A stretch of 64,000 nt of DNA, taken from assembly GCF_003071345.1 (NCBI RefSeq), contig NZ_QCYK01000001.1, positions 806,001-870,000 on the forward strand, in the 5' to 3' direction. This document shows positions 24,793-33,650 of the stretch, in pieces. This DNA comes from Chitinophaga parva (GTDB lineage: Bacteria > Bacteroidota > Bacteroidia > Chitinophagales > Chitinophagaceae). Made by a program: the position numbers and the translations under genes. The notes beneath the pieces were generated by a model. It made no database searches. It worked only from the letters and a program-made list of their open reading frames with translations, and was not told the DNA's origin. Within the stretch, counting starts at the first letter, position 1. Every line of letters starts with the position of its first letter.

Positions 24793-27333
24793 TTATTTTT
24801 TGCCGGATCGCTGGTCTGCCAGTAAAGCGCGGATTCCCTTTTTCATGTCCCCACCCTGCTGGGCGGTATATTGTTGCACCAGCATCTTTTCTTTTTCCTC
24901 AGTAGTATAAGCGTAATACTCTGCGGGACTGGGCTCAAAACCGTAGACCTTCATGGAGATGCCGCCAAGCTCTATATAGAGTTCCCGGTAACGCCGGCGG
25001 GGATCGTTGCTTTTGTTCAGGCTCAGCACCATGGGCTTGCCTTTGTCGGGCATGGACATGGTGGTTTGAATCTGGTCAAACTTGTTGGCAAATTTTCTCA
25101 TGTCCAGCAGGATTTTGCAGTCAGCATTATTTAAGATCGCTTCACGGATAATGGGGCTATTGATGACGTCATCGAGTTCCTGGCTCACCACGACGGCTTC
25201 TCCGAAGAATTTGCGGACCGTTTTGTAGAGGTAGCGCATGAACTCCGCCATGCCGCTCTTTGTGATGGCCTTCCAGGCTTCTTCGATGATGATCACCTTG
25301 CGGATGCCCTTTAGCTTGCGCATCTTGGCAATGAATAGCTCGCAAATGATCAGGGTAACAATGCTGAAAAGGATGGGATGGTCCTTGATGTTATCTAACT
25401 CAAAGACAATGAATCGCTGCTGGAAGACGTTGAGTCGCTCCCTGGCGTTGAGCAGGTAGCCAAACTCCCCATCCTTATAAAAGGGCCGCAGCACATAAAG
25501 GAAGTTGTCGATGTCGAAGTGCTTTTCTTTGACGTTTTCGCCCTGCAGCACTGATACGTAGGTGTCGCGCAGGAAATCGTAAAAGGAATCAAAGCAGGGA
25601 AAGATGTTCGGGTGTTTGTCCAGGTATTCGAAATACAGGTTCAGGGCATTGGAGAGGGCCACGTATTCGGAGCGTTTAAAAGCCTCGTCATCCTTTTTCC
25701 ATAGGCTAAGGATCAAAGTTTTGATGCTTTCTTTTTTCTCGGTGTCCATGGAGTCGCCCTCGGCCACAAAGAAGGGATTGAAGGTGATAGGCTTTTCTTC
25801 CGTGTAGGCGAAGTAGTAGCCGCCCAATAGCTGGCACAGGCCCGTGTAACTTCCACCCACGTCGATGAGCACAATGTGGGCGCCCTGTTCGTAGTAAGAC
25901 CTGACTAGGTGGTTCATGAACATGGATTTTCCACTACCGGAGCTACCGAAGACTGCCTTGTTTCTATTTGCCGTGGTCTTTCCCATGGGCTCATCCGATA
26001 TGTCTACCCATACAGGTTTGCCACTCTGGCGGTCGACGAGCCGGATCCCAAACGGGCTCACGGAGTCGCGGTAGCTGGAGTCCTGGGCAAAAAAGCAGGT
26101 CGCTTGCTCAGTGAAGGTGTCAAAGCATTCGTTGTCGGCAATATCACCAGCGTTGCCGGGAAGACCGGCCCAGTAGAGTTGGGGCGCACCCACCATTTCC
26201 TGGCGGGGATTAGCATCCATCTGGGCAAGGGCGGCGCTGACCTTATTGCGGAGGTCTTTGAGTTGCTCTTTATCATCGGTCCAAAGCATGATGTTGAAGT
26301 GGGCCCGGACCGGCTGGCGTTGTTGGCTAATGGCTTCATTGAGAAATTCGTTGGTGGCATCCCGCGCAATGGCGTTTTCCCTGCTATAAGCAGACAGGGA
26401 CTGCAGGCGCCGGCGTTTGGCCTCCAGCTTTTTAAATACCTTTTGGGTGTCTTCAATGGAGATGAACTGGTTGTATATATGGTTGCCCGGTAAGAGCTGG
26501 CCGATGTAAGCTGCAAAGCCCACCGGATATTTGCTCTTGTCCGAAGAGTAGCGGTCATAGGTGAGCCGAGAGGCGCATTGGGAGGGCAGGTCCTCCATTT
26601 CTGCCAGAGAGTACAGTTGGCAGTATTGCTCCCCGATCTTCCATTCTGGTTTAAAGCTGATGTCGCGCATCAGCGGCTGCTCGTTTTGGCCGAGCAGGAA
26701 ACAATACCGTTCCAGCAGGCCGGCCTTATCTTCTGTACCCGCCAGTTCATCGGTTTTCATCTTACGTACGGTGATAAACCCTCCCTCAGAGAGCAGCCGT
26801 TCAAACTGGGAGGCCTTGTCTGTAAAGTCGGCAAAGGTCTGGGGGTCTATGATCTCGGGAGCTACCAGGGAGGGTTTGATCAGACTGGAAAACATGGAAG
26901 TGGCGACCCTGCGCTTAGGGGCCTTGCGGGTTAACATCAGGTAGCACCGATGCTCCATGGTAGGCCGTTCGTGGAAGAAGGCGTCGGAACTTTGTTGTAG
27001 AAACGATTTTTCCTTCTCAGGGTCTGCCCGGAATTTGTCTTCCAGGAACCAATCCTGTTTGTGCAGCACGGTGCCAGGTGGTAGGACTTTGATGGCCCTG
27101 ATCCAGGTATGGTGCAGGGCCTCGTATTCATCGGTGGACAGCGTAAAGATTTCAGGCAGGGTGAGTTCAAAAGCCAGGGTGGCATCTCCCTGCCGGGAGA
27201 TCAGGCAGTCGCCTTCAATTTTTGAGATCGGAAACCATTTGTCCAGGGCCACGACTTTGGCCTTGGGATCGCGCAGCTGCAGCAGGATGCCGGCGGCGAT
27301 AACGATGGCAATAACTAATATGACAAATAACAT
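24793..27333 (-). CDS. traG: Conjugation system ATPase TraG (VirB4 family)
   Basis: 846 residues, one N-terminal membrane helix (about 2-19) and the full VirB4-like body. Walker A is GSSGSGKS at about 462-469. Walker B is the KVIIIEEAWKAI segment near 680. Between them are the family signatures HIVLIDVGGSYTGLC and EEKPITFNPFF. It powers assembly of the mating channel and is the hallmark gene of Bacteroidota conjugative elements, where it is named TraG. The length is as expected and no disruption is seen. It is preceded by two paralogous hypotheticals and followed after 27 bases by traI. Confidence 0.95.
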   Translation of the reverse strand: MLFVILVIAIVIAAGILLQLRDPKAKVVALDKWFPISKIEGDCLISRQGDATLAFELTLPEIFTLSTDEYEALHHTWIRAIKVLPPGTVLHKQDWFLEDKFRADPEKEKSFLQQSSDAFFHERPTMEHRCYLMLTRKAPKRRVATSMFSSLIKPSLVAPEIIDPQTFADFTDKASQFERLLSEGGFITVRKMKTDELAGTEDKAGLLERYCFLLGQNEQPLMRDISFKPEWKIGEQYCQLYSLAEMEDLPSQCASRLTYDRYSSDKSKYPVGFAAYIGQLLPGNHIYNQFISIEDTQKVFKKLEAKRRRLQSLSAYSRENAIARDATNEFLNEAISQQRQPVRAHFNIMLWTDDKEQLKDLRNKVSAALAQMDANPRQEMVGAPQLYWAGLPGNAGDIADNECFDTFTEQATCFFAQDSSYRDSVSPFGIRLVDRQSGKPVWVDISDEPMGKTTANRNKAVFGSSGSGKSMFMNHLVRSYYEQGAHIVLIDVGGSYTGLCQLLGGYYFAYTEEKPITFNPFFVAEGDSMDTEKKESIKTLILSLWKKDDEAFKRSEYVALSNALNLYFEYLDKHPNIFPCFDSFYDFLRDTYVSVLQGENVKEKHFDIDNFLYVLRPFYKDGEFGYLLNARERLNVFQQRFIVFELDNIKDHPILFSIVTLIICELFIAKMRKLKGIRKVIIIEEAWKAITKSGMAEFMRYLYKTVRKFFGEAVVVSQELDDVINSPIIREAILNNADCKILLDMRKFANKFDQIQTTMSMPDKGKPMVLSLNKSNDPRRRYRELYIELGGISMKVYGFEPSPAEYYAYTTEEKEKMLVQQYTAQQGGDMKKGIRALLADQRSGKK

Positions 27334-27424
27334 AGGGAACGGCTGTTAAAATTTGGTAAGTGAGTAGCGCTTGCCGGAGGTGGCAGGCAAGGGTGACAGA
27401 AAGGTGGGTCGGTTGGCGCTCATG

Positions 27425-28009
27425 CTACAATCCACCCGGGCTGCGGGAGGGGTCTTCTCCATCCCGTTTACGGGGCGGCCGCGGTGGCGGTGGTTTGAAC
27501 AGGGCCTCCAGTATTTTTTTGATGACCGAGTCTGAAATGGTAATGATGTTATCGATCTTAATTACGTCCTTGGGATCGTTGACCCGCCTGAATTCCATTT
27601 TCTCAGAATCCAGGTGATATTGTTTGCCATTGATTTCGGTGCGGGGAATCAGGTTGGCGGGATAAATGACCCTTCCGCCATCTTTTGGTAAGTTCCGAAC
27701 CACTTCCTCTGGGTCTTCGCCGAATGCTTTGGCGCCAAGCCTGGGATTCAAAAACAGAAGGTCAGGGAATTCCACGTACTTTACTTCTGGCGGCAGTTTG
27801 GCAGGAATTTTTTCAGGATTGTAAAGGCTTTTGGTGTTGGTATCATATAAGAACCTGACCCACACCAATGGGCTTTCCGTTTTAAGCCGCTCCATGTCCG
27901 AGAAGGAAATGGATTTAGTGGGATCCTTTACGTACTGCAGGGCAGTCCGGTCGTCGGACACGCGGTAAATATCACCGGCCAGGCTTACGTCTAAATATGT
28001 TTGTTCCAT
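27425..28009 (-). CDS. Hypothetical protein upstream of traG (paralogue of 28044 and 23450)
   Basis: 194 residues from the ATG at 28009 (MEQTYLDVSL); the frame is open to 28057, but this would overlap the preceding gene. It aligns with the next protein throughout: MEQ start, SISFSDMERLKTE, RFLYDTNTKSLYNPEKI, LPPEVKYVEFPDL, then INGKQYHLDSEKMEFRRVNDPKDVIKIDNI. The tail is Pro/Arg-rich (PPPPRPPRKRDGEDPSR) and probably disordered. It is soluble with no known domain. A role at the cytosolic face of the VirB4/T4CP machinery is possible from its position. Confidence 0.6.
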   Translation of the reverse strand: MEQTYLDVSLAGDIYRVSDDRTALQYVKDPTKSISFSDMERLKTESPLVWVRFLYDTNTKSLYNPEKIPAKLPPEVKYVEFPDLLFLNPRLGAKAFGEDPEEVVRNLPKDGGRVIYPANLIPRTEINGKQYHLDSEKMEFRRVNDPKDVIKIDNIITISDSVIKKILEALFKPPPPRPPRKRDGEDPSRSPGGL

Positions 28010-28043
28010 GCTTGAGCGGGCGTTTACAAAAATGATGGGATGA

Positions 28044-28760
28044 TTAGTGGCTACCACCAGGCCGGTGCTGCCGGGGCGAGCTGGCGTCCATGTGCCGAGG
28101 CTTATGTGCGTGCAGCGGGACTGTGCTGTTAAGCATTTGGTCTATTTCCACCTGAGATTTTTGGATACGGTTCCAGACCACTGGGTCCATGTCCCTCAAC
28201 AGCGGAAGCCAGGCAGTGGTATTGTGGGGTGAGAAGGCATCCGCAGGCTTTGGGACGTTTTTATACTGCAGGTTGTAGTCGAAGAAAATCTTGTGTTGGT
28301 TCATGGACAAGTCTTCGAAGGAGATGGTGTTTTTTTGGTTGTTGACCTGGCGCAGTTCCATTTTCATGGTGTCCACAAAAAATTCGTTACCAAAGATTTT
28401 TTGCCGGGGAATCTCCCGGGCACCATACACGCCTTCGGCCATAAAATCAACGAGGTCCAGTGCTATGAGCTGCGGCAGAGGCCGGCCTGTGGAAGCAATG
28501 AACTGTTCATGCGGAAACTCCAGCAGTTTTACCGTCGCGGGGAGGATGATCCTGGAAGGTTCTACCAGGTAAGTGTCTTTGGCTTCCATGTCGTAGAGGA
28601 TCCGGCGGTGGGTGGCCACACCCGCTTTGGTGACCAGACTTTCCATTTTTTGAAAGGAGAGCAGTTTCTCCTGGTCAGCCGCCAGCGCCAGGCCGCCGCG
28701 CCTGAGATCGACCGAATAGAGGTCGTCAGCCAGTTTTATTTTTTCAATGAGTTGTTCCAT
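28044..28760 (-). CDS. Hypothetical protein upstream of traG (paralogue of 27425)
   Basis: 238 residues starting MEQLIEKIKLADDLY. It shares with the following protein LSFQKMESLVTK, RRILYDMEAKDTYLVEPSRI, LPATVKLLEFPHE and FGNEFFVDTMKMELRQVNNQKNTISFEDL. A C-terminal extension of about 65 residues (HNTTAWLPLLRDMDPVVWNRIQKSQVEIDQML) and a His/Arg/Pro-rich tail are its own. No signal peptide or membrane segment. It lies between traF and the 27425 gene in the transfer operon. Function unknown. Confidence 0.6.
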   Translation of the reverse strand: MEQLIEKIKLADDLYSVDLRRGGLALAADQEKLLSFQKMESLVTKAGVATHRRILYDMEAKDTYLVEPSRIILPATVKLLEFPHEQFIASTGRPLPQLIALDLVDFMAEGVYGAREIPRQKIFGNEFFVDTMKMELRQVNNQKNTISFEDLSMNQHKIFFDYNLQYKNVPKPADAFSPHNTTAWLPLLRDMDPVVWNRIQKSQVEIDQMLNSTVPLHAHKPRHMDASSPRQHRPGGSH

Positions 28761-28774
28761 GGCGAAAGGAGGGT

Positions 28775-29122
28775 TTATTTGGTGGCAGACGGAGTTTCGC
28801 CGCCCTTGGGAAGGCTAAGAAAGGTCCGGCGCTGGCGACAGATGATGGCCGTGGGTATTTGCCGTTGGGCCGCTTTTTTCATCAGCCCGTATTGACCATA
28901 CTGGTGGCTATACTTGAAGGTGATGGAAAAAAGTCCGAAACCGAGTATAAGGGTGACGGCTACCCAGAGGTAGGGTGGGATGCCGATGATATAACCCACG
29001 GCAAAAACGAGCAGCAGACATACCAGGCCGATGGCCAGGTAAGAAATATATTGTCCTTTAAGGCCGCGGAATTCGATGGGCTTGTTGATGCCCCGGTTGA
29101 TGGAATAGATAGTGTTGGACAT
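28775..29122 (-). CDS. traF: Conjugative transposon protein TraF (DUF4133, VirB3-like)
   Basis: 115 residues. The sequence YSINRGINKPIEFRGLKGQY, followed by two close membrane helices (about 27-47 and 49-67), is the standard TraF/DUF4133 pattern. TraF is a small inner-membrane protein that works with the VirB4-type ATPase. The C-terminal 35 residues are basic and somewhat longer than usual. A strong hairpin lies just upstream of its start (see 29141-29170). Confidence 0.9.
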   Translation of the reverse strand: MSNTIYSINRGINKPIEFRGLKGQYISYLAIGLVCLLLVFAVGYIIGIPPYLWVAVTLILGFGLFSITFKYSHQYGQYGLMKKAAQRQIPTAIICRQRRTFLSLPKGGETPSATK

Positions 29123-29140
29123 AAAATAAGTTTTTTAAAA

Positions 29141-29170
29141 GAGCGGGTGGGTATTGCACCCAGCCCGCTC
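29141..29170 (-). terminator. Strong hairpin with T-rich tail directly upstream of traF
   Basis: GAGCGGGTGGGT (29141-29152) pairs with ACCCAGCCCGCTC (29158-29170), one bulge. On the minus strand it is followed by TTTTAAAAAACTTATTTT, as in an intrinsic terminator. It ends 18 bases before the traF start codon. Confidence 0.65.
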
Positions 29171-29212
29171 GGAGGAGGAATTGGAAGGGAATAAGAGAGA
29201 AGAAGTTTATCG

Positions 29213-29659
29213 CTATTGTGCTATGCCGGTCGGATGGATGTAAGATTCAATGATGTTGCAGATAGCCACTGTAAGCGCCTGATCGCCGGTATTGGCTGGA
29301 CTAAAACAAAATGCACCAAATGCAGGACCGCATTGGTCGATGAGCCGGCTCACCTGGTAGGTAAGCGTTCCATTTTCCCGCCACAGCGCATACTGCGCTG
29401 GTTGATATGTTGCCAGTAGCCCGGCGATGTAGTGATACTTAGAGGGTCGCCATCTGCGGGTCATTAGGTCGCAACAAATAACTTCTACCCTGTCAGCGGG
29501 TATGCCTTTACTTAAAAGCCACTCCTCTATTCCGCTTACCTGTTCTACCGTTATGGATAACAAACCGTCCAGTGAACGTTTGGCGCCGCCGTTTATGAGC
29601 AGCTCCGGCGCTTGCCGGGTTAAATATTCAAATAGCAGCTGGCGCAGTCGGCTGTGCAT
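29213..29659 (-). CDS. Hypothetical protein between traE and traF
   Basis: 148 residues, soluble, not recognised. It has a helical N-terminus (LRQLLFEYLTRQAPELLING), a central RRWRPSKYHYIAGLLATY segment and a Cys-containing C-terminus (QCGPAFGAFCFSP). It is inserted between traE (8 bases upstream) and the hairpin before traF, where CTnDOT-type elements have no gene, so it may be lineage-specific. No catalytic motif is evident. Confidence 0.55.
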   Translation of the reverse strand: MHSRLRQLLFEYLTRQAPELLINGGAKRSLDGLLSITVEQVSGIEEWLLSKGIPADRVEVICCDLMTRRWRPSKYHYIAGLLATYQPAQYALWRENGTLTYQVSRLIDQCGPAFGAFCFSPANTGDQALTVAICNIIESYIHPTGIAQ

Positions 29660-29666
29660 ACCCTGG

Positions 29667-30020
29667 TTATGCTACTTTAAAGAAGCCACGCAGGATGGTG
29701 GCCACCACTACCAGGAAGATGCAGCTGCCAAACCACTGGCTGGCCACCTTACTGGTATCCTGGTCTCCACTGTTCCATTTAGTATACACCTTTGTAGCTC
29801 CGATGAGCCCGAGAACCGCGCCCACGGCATACATTAAGTCGATGCCGATACTGAAATATTTTTTTACTTCGTCCGTTGCATTGGTAACACCTGCCGCGCC
29901 ATCCTGGCAATAAGCTGCAAGGGAAACCAGATTTAAAAGAGCTGTAAGGGTGAGGATAGAAAGTCTTACGTAGTACTTTCTGCCCACACATTTTATTCTA
30001 ACTGCACAATACCGTTTCAT
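29667..30020 (-). CDS. traE: Conjugative transposon protein TraE (DUF4134, VirB2-like pilin)
   Basis: 117 residues. The long N-terminal hydrophobic signal (about 15-38, ending in AAYCQ) leads to GAAGVTNATDEVKKYFSIGIDLMYAVGAVLGLIGATKVYTKWNSGD, the hallmark of TraE/DUF4134. A second membrane helix (about 95-113) follows. Such small two-helix proteins are the pilin-like subunits of the mating apparatus. The basic segment before the signal (MKRYCAVRIKCVGRKYYVR) is a little longer than usual, but it holds the only ATG upstream of the signal. Confidence 0.9.
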   Translation of the reverse strand: MKRYCAVRIKCVGRKYYVRLSILTLTALLNLVSLAAYCQDGAAGVTNATDEVKKYFSIGIDLMYAVGAVLGLIGATKVYTKWNSGDQDTSKVASQWFGSCIFLVVVATILRGFFKVA

Positions 30021-30074
30021 ACCTCGTTAAAATGTGATGGTGATAAATGATGAGAAAGAGCTAATGAAAAAATG

Positions 30075-30138
30075 AAAAGGGCCGGGCGGGCCCGTAACCC
30101 CGCACCTACTGTCTCTCACTGCCGCCCGGGCACCTTTT
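30075..30138 (-). terminator. Terminator hairpin after the 30144-30665 gene
   Basis: AAAAGG plus CCGGGCGG (30075-30089) pair with CCGCCCGG and CCTTTT (30122-30138) around a 32-base loop. The minus-strand product ends in CCCTTTTCATTTTTTC. It separates the small membrane-protein gene from traE. Confidence 0.55.
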
Positions 30139-30143
30139 CACCC

Positions 30144-30665
30144 CTATTCGGGTTGTTCCCACAGGGTGTCAGTTTCGGAGCGCGTGATCTCCAGATCACG
30201 GTCTACCTTAGCTGCTTTGATGATGATATTTCCAATGGCTGATTTAAATGCGGCGTCACTGAGTACCGGGTAAAGGGCAACGTGTTTGCTGATCTCAGCC
30301 ATCATAGAGGCTTTGTCCGGGTAGCTGACATGATCGCCGATAATGCGGTCGATGTCGTTGGCCAGCATTTGGAGGGCCTCAAAGCTGTGATCTTGCTGGT
30401 CCTCATCCTGCTGCCAGTTTTCCGGCCCTTCCTGGTCCAGCTCTTGGTCAGCCGCGTTGGCTGTGGGGGCATAGGGAGAGGGCTCCGGATGCCAGAATAC
30501 TTTTTCTTTAACCGCATTATTTTCAGCAGGGGGGCTCATCGGGTTGCTTTTACGCTGGGGGATCACAGTGATCTTGCGCAGCAGTATCAACCCGGCATAG
30601 TACACACCTATTCCGACGACGGTGTAGGTGGCAAACTGCGCCCACGAGATGTTGTTGACGAGCAT
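30144..30665 (-). CDS. Membrane-anchored hypothetical protein
   Basis: 173 residues with one N-terminal membrane helix (about 10-29, FATYTVVGIGVYYAGLILL), so the rest may be cytosolic or periplasmic. The middle is Pro/Gln/Glu-rich (GPENWQQDEDQQDHS). The C-terminal half is a helical domain (MLANDIDRIIGDHVSYPDKASMMAEISKHVALYPVLSD). It lies at the head of the traE-N block, and similar small membrane proteins stand there in other Bacteroidota ICEs. No named family is recognised. Confidence 0.55.
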   Translation of the reverse strand: MLVNNISWAQFATYTVVGIGVYYAGLILLRKITVIPQRKSNPMSPPAENNAVKEKVFWHPEPSPYAPTANAADQELDQEGPENWQQDEDQQDHSFEALQMLANDIDRIIGDHVSYPDKASMMAEISKHVALYPVLSDAAFKSAIGNIIIKAAKVDRDLEITRSETDTLWEQPE

Positions 30666-30765
30666 GTGATTTATTTTTTCGTTTACTAAATCATTGTTTC
30701 GTCACAAAAGTGGCTTTGCGGAGAGGCGAAATCTGTAAGGTTTCCGTAGCTGGGGAAAATAAAAT

Positions 30766-31614
30766 TTACAGGGCTTCCTCATCGTCCTTGTCCATGCGCC
30801 GAAGGAGCGCATTTTTGACGCCGTCAAAAAACGGGGTCCTGCTTTTTTTGCGGATACGCATGTCTTCATAGTATTTGTAGATAGTGTTCTCAATCTTGAC
30901 GCCGAAGACCTCTTGAAAGTAGCGGGCAATTTTTTTTACTTCCACCTTGGTGTTATTAAACACGCCATACTCCTGGAGCCCGTAGATTAGCTCAGCCAGC
31001 GCTGTTACAGAACCCGTCCACACCAGCCTTTCAGTGGGCGTAGTCGTGCTGGTACCATCCGGGGAGATGGTGCGCTGTTGGTCGTTCAGATAGGAAAGCA
31101 TCAGCCGGTGACTGTGGATGCAGGCGATCTTAAAACTCATGCGGGCATAGTATCGCTTGTCATAGAACAGCGGGAAATCCCCATCGATAAATGGAAGCTG
31201 GTCGTTTGCGCTACGGGTGAAGTAGAGGTTGTCCAGGTGTGTGGACTCCGTGAGAAAATAGCGGAAGAAGTCCCGGTGCAACTGAGAGAACTGGCTGATG
31301 CGCTTTCGCTCTTGTTGGAAGAAGACTAGCTTTTCCTCGGTGGAGGCCATCTCACACTTACTTTCCAAGTGCAACAGCCGGACATAAAGCAGTAAGCGGC
31401 CATCAAACTCTGGACGGATGGTTTTGAAGAAGCTGATTTCTTCCTGTGTGTCTTGGAATGCATGATTGTCCAAGTAAAGGTTAAGCCGTTCAATATAGGC
31501 GTTAATCTGGGCGATGTTGGTAGAGATGGCTCTAATAGAGTTTCCTTCATTTCTTAGGATAGCGCCGGTTACCTCCAACATCTCAAGGGTGAGTTGAGAT
31601 AGGTTCCTGTCCAT
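30766..31614 (-). CDS. rteC: RteC-like regulator of the conjugative element
   Basis: 282 residues, all helical. The segments FFRYFLTESTHLDNLYFTRS, RLVWTGSVTALAELIYGLQEYGVFNNTKVEVKKIARYFQEVFGV and a C-terminal RTPFFDGVKNALLRRMDKDDE match the RteC family. In CTnDOT, RteC activates excision downstream of a two-component system and acts as a helical DNA-binding protein. It is upstream of the tra genes on the same strand and probably controls excision or tra expression. The symbol reflects family membership, not proven equivalence to CTnDOT rteC. Confidence 0.85.
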   Translation of the reverse strand: MDRNLSQLTLEMLEVTGAILRNEGNSIRAISTNIAQINAYIERLNLYLDNHAFQDTQEEISFFKTIRPEFDGRLLLYVRLLHLESKCEMASTEEKLVFFQQERKRISQFSQLHRDFFRYFLTESTHLDNLYFTRSANDQLPFIDGDFPLFYDKRYYARMSFKIACIHSHRLMLSYLNDQQRTISPDGTSTTTPTERLVWTGSVTALAELIYGLQEYGVFNNTKVEVKKIARYFQEVFGVKIENTIYKYYEDMRIRKKSRTPFFDGVKNALLRRMDKDDEEAL

Positions 31615-31907
31615 GGGTAAAAGTTTAAATGGATAAGCTGGTACAGGGATTTGGGGTGTCCATCAAAAAACCAAGGACAAAAAAAAGCATATGCGTCCCT
31701 GTTACCATGGGGGACTAGGTCCAATGAATGGGTGTACCCACCGGCAGACGGCTGGGACTCAATGTGCTAGTTTGACAAAAAGGGAAAAGCGGCCAGTAGC
31801 GTTGTGGCCAAAAAGGCGGGATGGTGCGCGGCCGGCTGCACTTTAAATGCAGTCTGCAGGCTGCTAGGTGACAGCTGACCGTTGACCGTTGACCAGCATG
31901 GCGGGGG
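31615..31907. other. Intergenic region between the two regulator genes
   Basis: About 290 bases with no credible gene. A short direct repeat (GACCGTT twice, near 31877-31894) lies just beyond the stop codon of the gene at 31908. A promoter for the RteC-like gene is expected here, but no clear TAnnTTTG-type -7 box is seen on the minus strand. Confidence 0.3.
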
Positions 31908-33125
31908 CTACCAGCTGCGGATAATTTCCAGCCACTTTATGACCCTTGCCCTGATGGAATGGACAGCGGAGGCTTTCATGTTGTTTTTATTTCCTTTACT
32001 GCGGAGGCTTTCCGGGCTTACGTCATCGGAGCCTACTGTGTTAAAGGCGTTAGAGATCACCCGGTAGATTTTAGAGCGATTGGTATCGGTAATAACGCCA
32101 TCCTTCATAAGTAGCTCCACCACTACCGGAAGCTCATAAGAGGACAGGGCAGTATCGATCTTTTCAAAAGACCGGTGTTGTTGGTCGCCGTTGAGTTTGG
32201 ATTCCTGGTAGGTGATTTCTGCCTCAATGAAGGACCTGATCTGTTGATTGGCAGGAGGTAGGTCGCCTGGCAATAGGGACGCTCCCGGGCGGATGATCAC
32301 CTGCTGCAGCATCCGGATATAGAGCCGCAGTATTTTGATCTTATCTTCCGGCGTCGGAAGAGTGTCGAGTTTCTCCATCAAATTGAGTACGCAAAAGGAG
32401 ATGTACTCCGGGGAATTGAAATTGTAATGTAGCAGCACTACGTTGAGCAGGACGTTGGTCTTGGACTCGTTGAAGGGGATTTCTTTGAGTTGATTGGAAA
32501 GGATTTTTAAAAAATGGATGGTGTAGGTGTCCAGGTCTTCCTGGATGCGCAGTTGCCTCAAGTCAGAGGAGAGCGCTTGCAAATAGGATAGCTCGTAGTA
32601 GGTGATTCCGGTGGGATTGGTTGCCCTGTTGACCAGCGGCTTGAGCGCAATGGAGAGCAGGGGTTTGTCAACCCGGGTGGAATGGTATAGTTCCTGTATC
32701 TGGCTGACCATCTTTCCCATCTGGCGGCCCACGATCTGGCTATGCGTGTAGGGCAGTGGTGTCAGGGGGTTTAGATACCGACCGAACTGTTTACTGAAGT
32801 CATCGATGGCAACGGTCAGCTGTTGGCAGACATTGTCGTAGACCGTTGGTGGCATGGGGCTCGCGGCAGAAGCGGATCCAAACCGGAAGATGCTTTCCAC
32901 CAGGTCGTTGAACTTGCCTTGCAAGGTATGTACAAACCGGCTGGCCTCCTGCTGATCAGCAAGGCGGGAAATGGCATTGAGCGATTGTTGGAAAAATGAA
33001 GCCAGGGTCTTGTCAAGATCAGGAGCCCACTGGCCCCAATGGATATCTGCCTGGGGCAACTGCTCCTGAGACAAGGAGGCAAAGTTGTTGACCAGGGTTT
33101 CAATTGCAATAAATAATTCGTCCAT
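31908..33125 (-). CDS. Helical hypothetical protein, possible RteC-like partner
   Basis: 405 residues, fully helical, no signal peptide or membrane segment. The C-terminal 85 residues (ALSSYELPVVVELLMKDGVI, then NRSKIYRVISNAFNTVGSDDVSPESLRSKGN) follow the same layout as the end of RteC: a helix naming a small regulatory domain, then a K/R-rich helix. The N-terminal 300 residues resemble nothing I can name. It is the first gene of the leftward tra block and probably regulatory. An alternative is a structural helical scaffold. Confidence 0.55.
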   Translation of the reverse strand: MDELFIAIETLVNNFASLSQEQLPQADIHWGQWAPDLDKTLASFFQQSLNAISRLADQQEASRFVHTLQGKFNDLVESIFRFGSASAASPMPPTVYDNVCQQLTVAIDDFSKQFGRYLNPLTPLPYTHSQIVGRQMGKMVSQIQELYHSTRVDKPLLSIALKPLVNRATNPTGITYYELSYLQALSSDLRQLRIQEDLDTYTIHFLKILSNQLKEIPFNESKTNVLLNVVLLHYNFNSPEYISFCVLNLMEKLDTLPTPEDKIKILRLYIRMLQQVIIRPGASLLPGDLPPANQQIRSFIEAEITYQESKLNGDQQHRSFEKIDTALSSYELPVVVELLMKDGVITDTNRSKIYRVISNAFNTVGSDDVSPESLRSKGNKNNMKASAVHSIRARVIKWLEIIRSW

Positions 33126-33650
33126 AGTAATAAGGTATTTAATGGGATCCGGCTAACAGGGTGGCTGTTTGTTTACAGGCATGGGGTAGCTAAGATGTAC
33201 TACTATGGAGGCTTAACGATGGATGCAGGCCTTCGAGGGCCATCTTTCAAGATACAAAAAAAGCGGCAGAAATTAAAATGAGATTAGAGCCTAGTGCCGG
33301 TTAAAGTCCCGCTTATCGAAAACTAGGTAGGTGCGTGTGGATTGGCAAGGTTTGACGAGCGTAGAATACAATAGCATGCATGATCGCGCTTTAACAAGCG
33401 GCCGGCTTCCTTTAAAATCATTAGGTGTGCTGTTTAATGATAAAAATGTTTTCAGTGCTGATCAACTTTCCAGGGCGCCGTTTTAATGGGTAATGTGACT
33501 ATAGTCACTAAGGCTACACGGGCGGCCGTTTCATGACAATAAGATAGGAATTCAATTTGTCTATTGCTCATAAATTAAGTTTAAAGCTATTTACTATATT
33601 GGATGTATACACGAACTTAATATTTTCTTAACCCTACCCATGACCATTGA
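33126..33650. promoter_or_regulatory. Divergent control region between the tra block and the AraC-type regulator
   Basis: 525 bases with no credible gene. It should hold the promoter of the leftward regulator/tra block and that of the rightward AraC gene. The AT-rich part (33540-33650) precedes the AraC start. A four-codon mini-frame (ATGACCATTGAATGA, 33640-33654) overlaps that start by 4 bases. A perfect 14-bp palindrome is described separately. Confidence 0.4.
33495..33508. promoter_or_regulatory. Perfect 14-bp palindrome, operator candidate
   Basis: GTGACTATAGTCAC is an exact palindrome, centred about 150 bases upstream of the AraC-family start codon and 375 bases upstream of the divergent gene at 33125. 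Its size suits a dimeric regulator. Confidence 0.4.

Noticed and set aside
25909..26493. Plus-strand frame of 194 residues antisense to traG
   Set aside because: It is a shadow of the strongly conserved VirB4-type coding frame.
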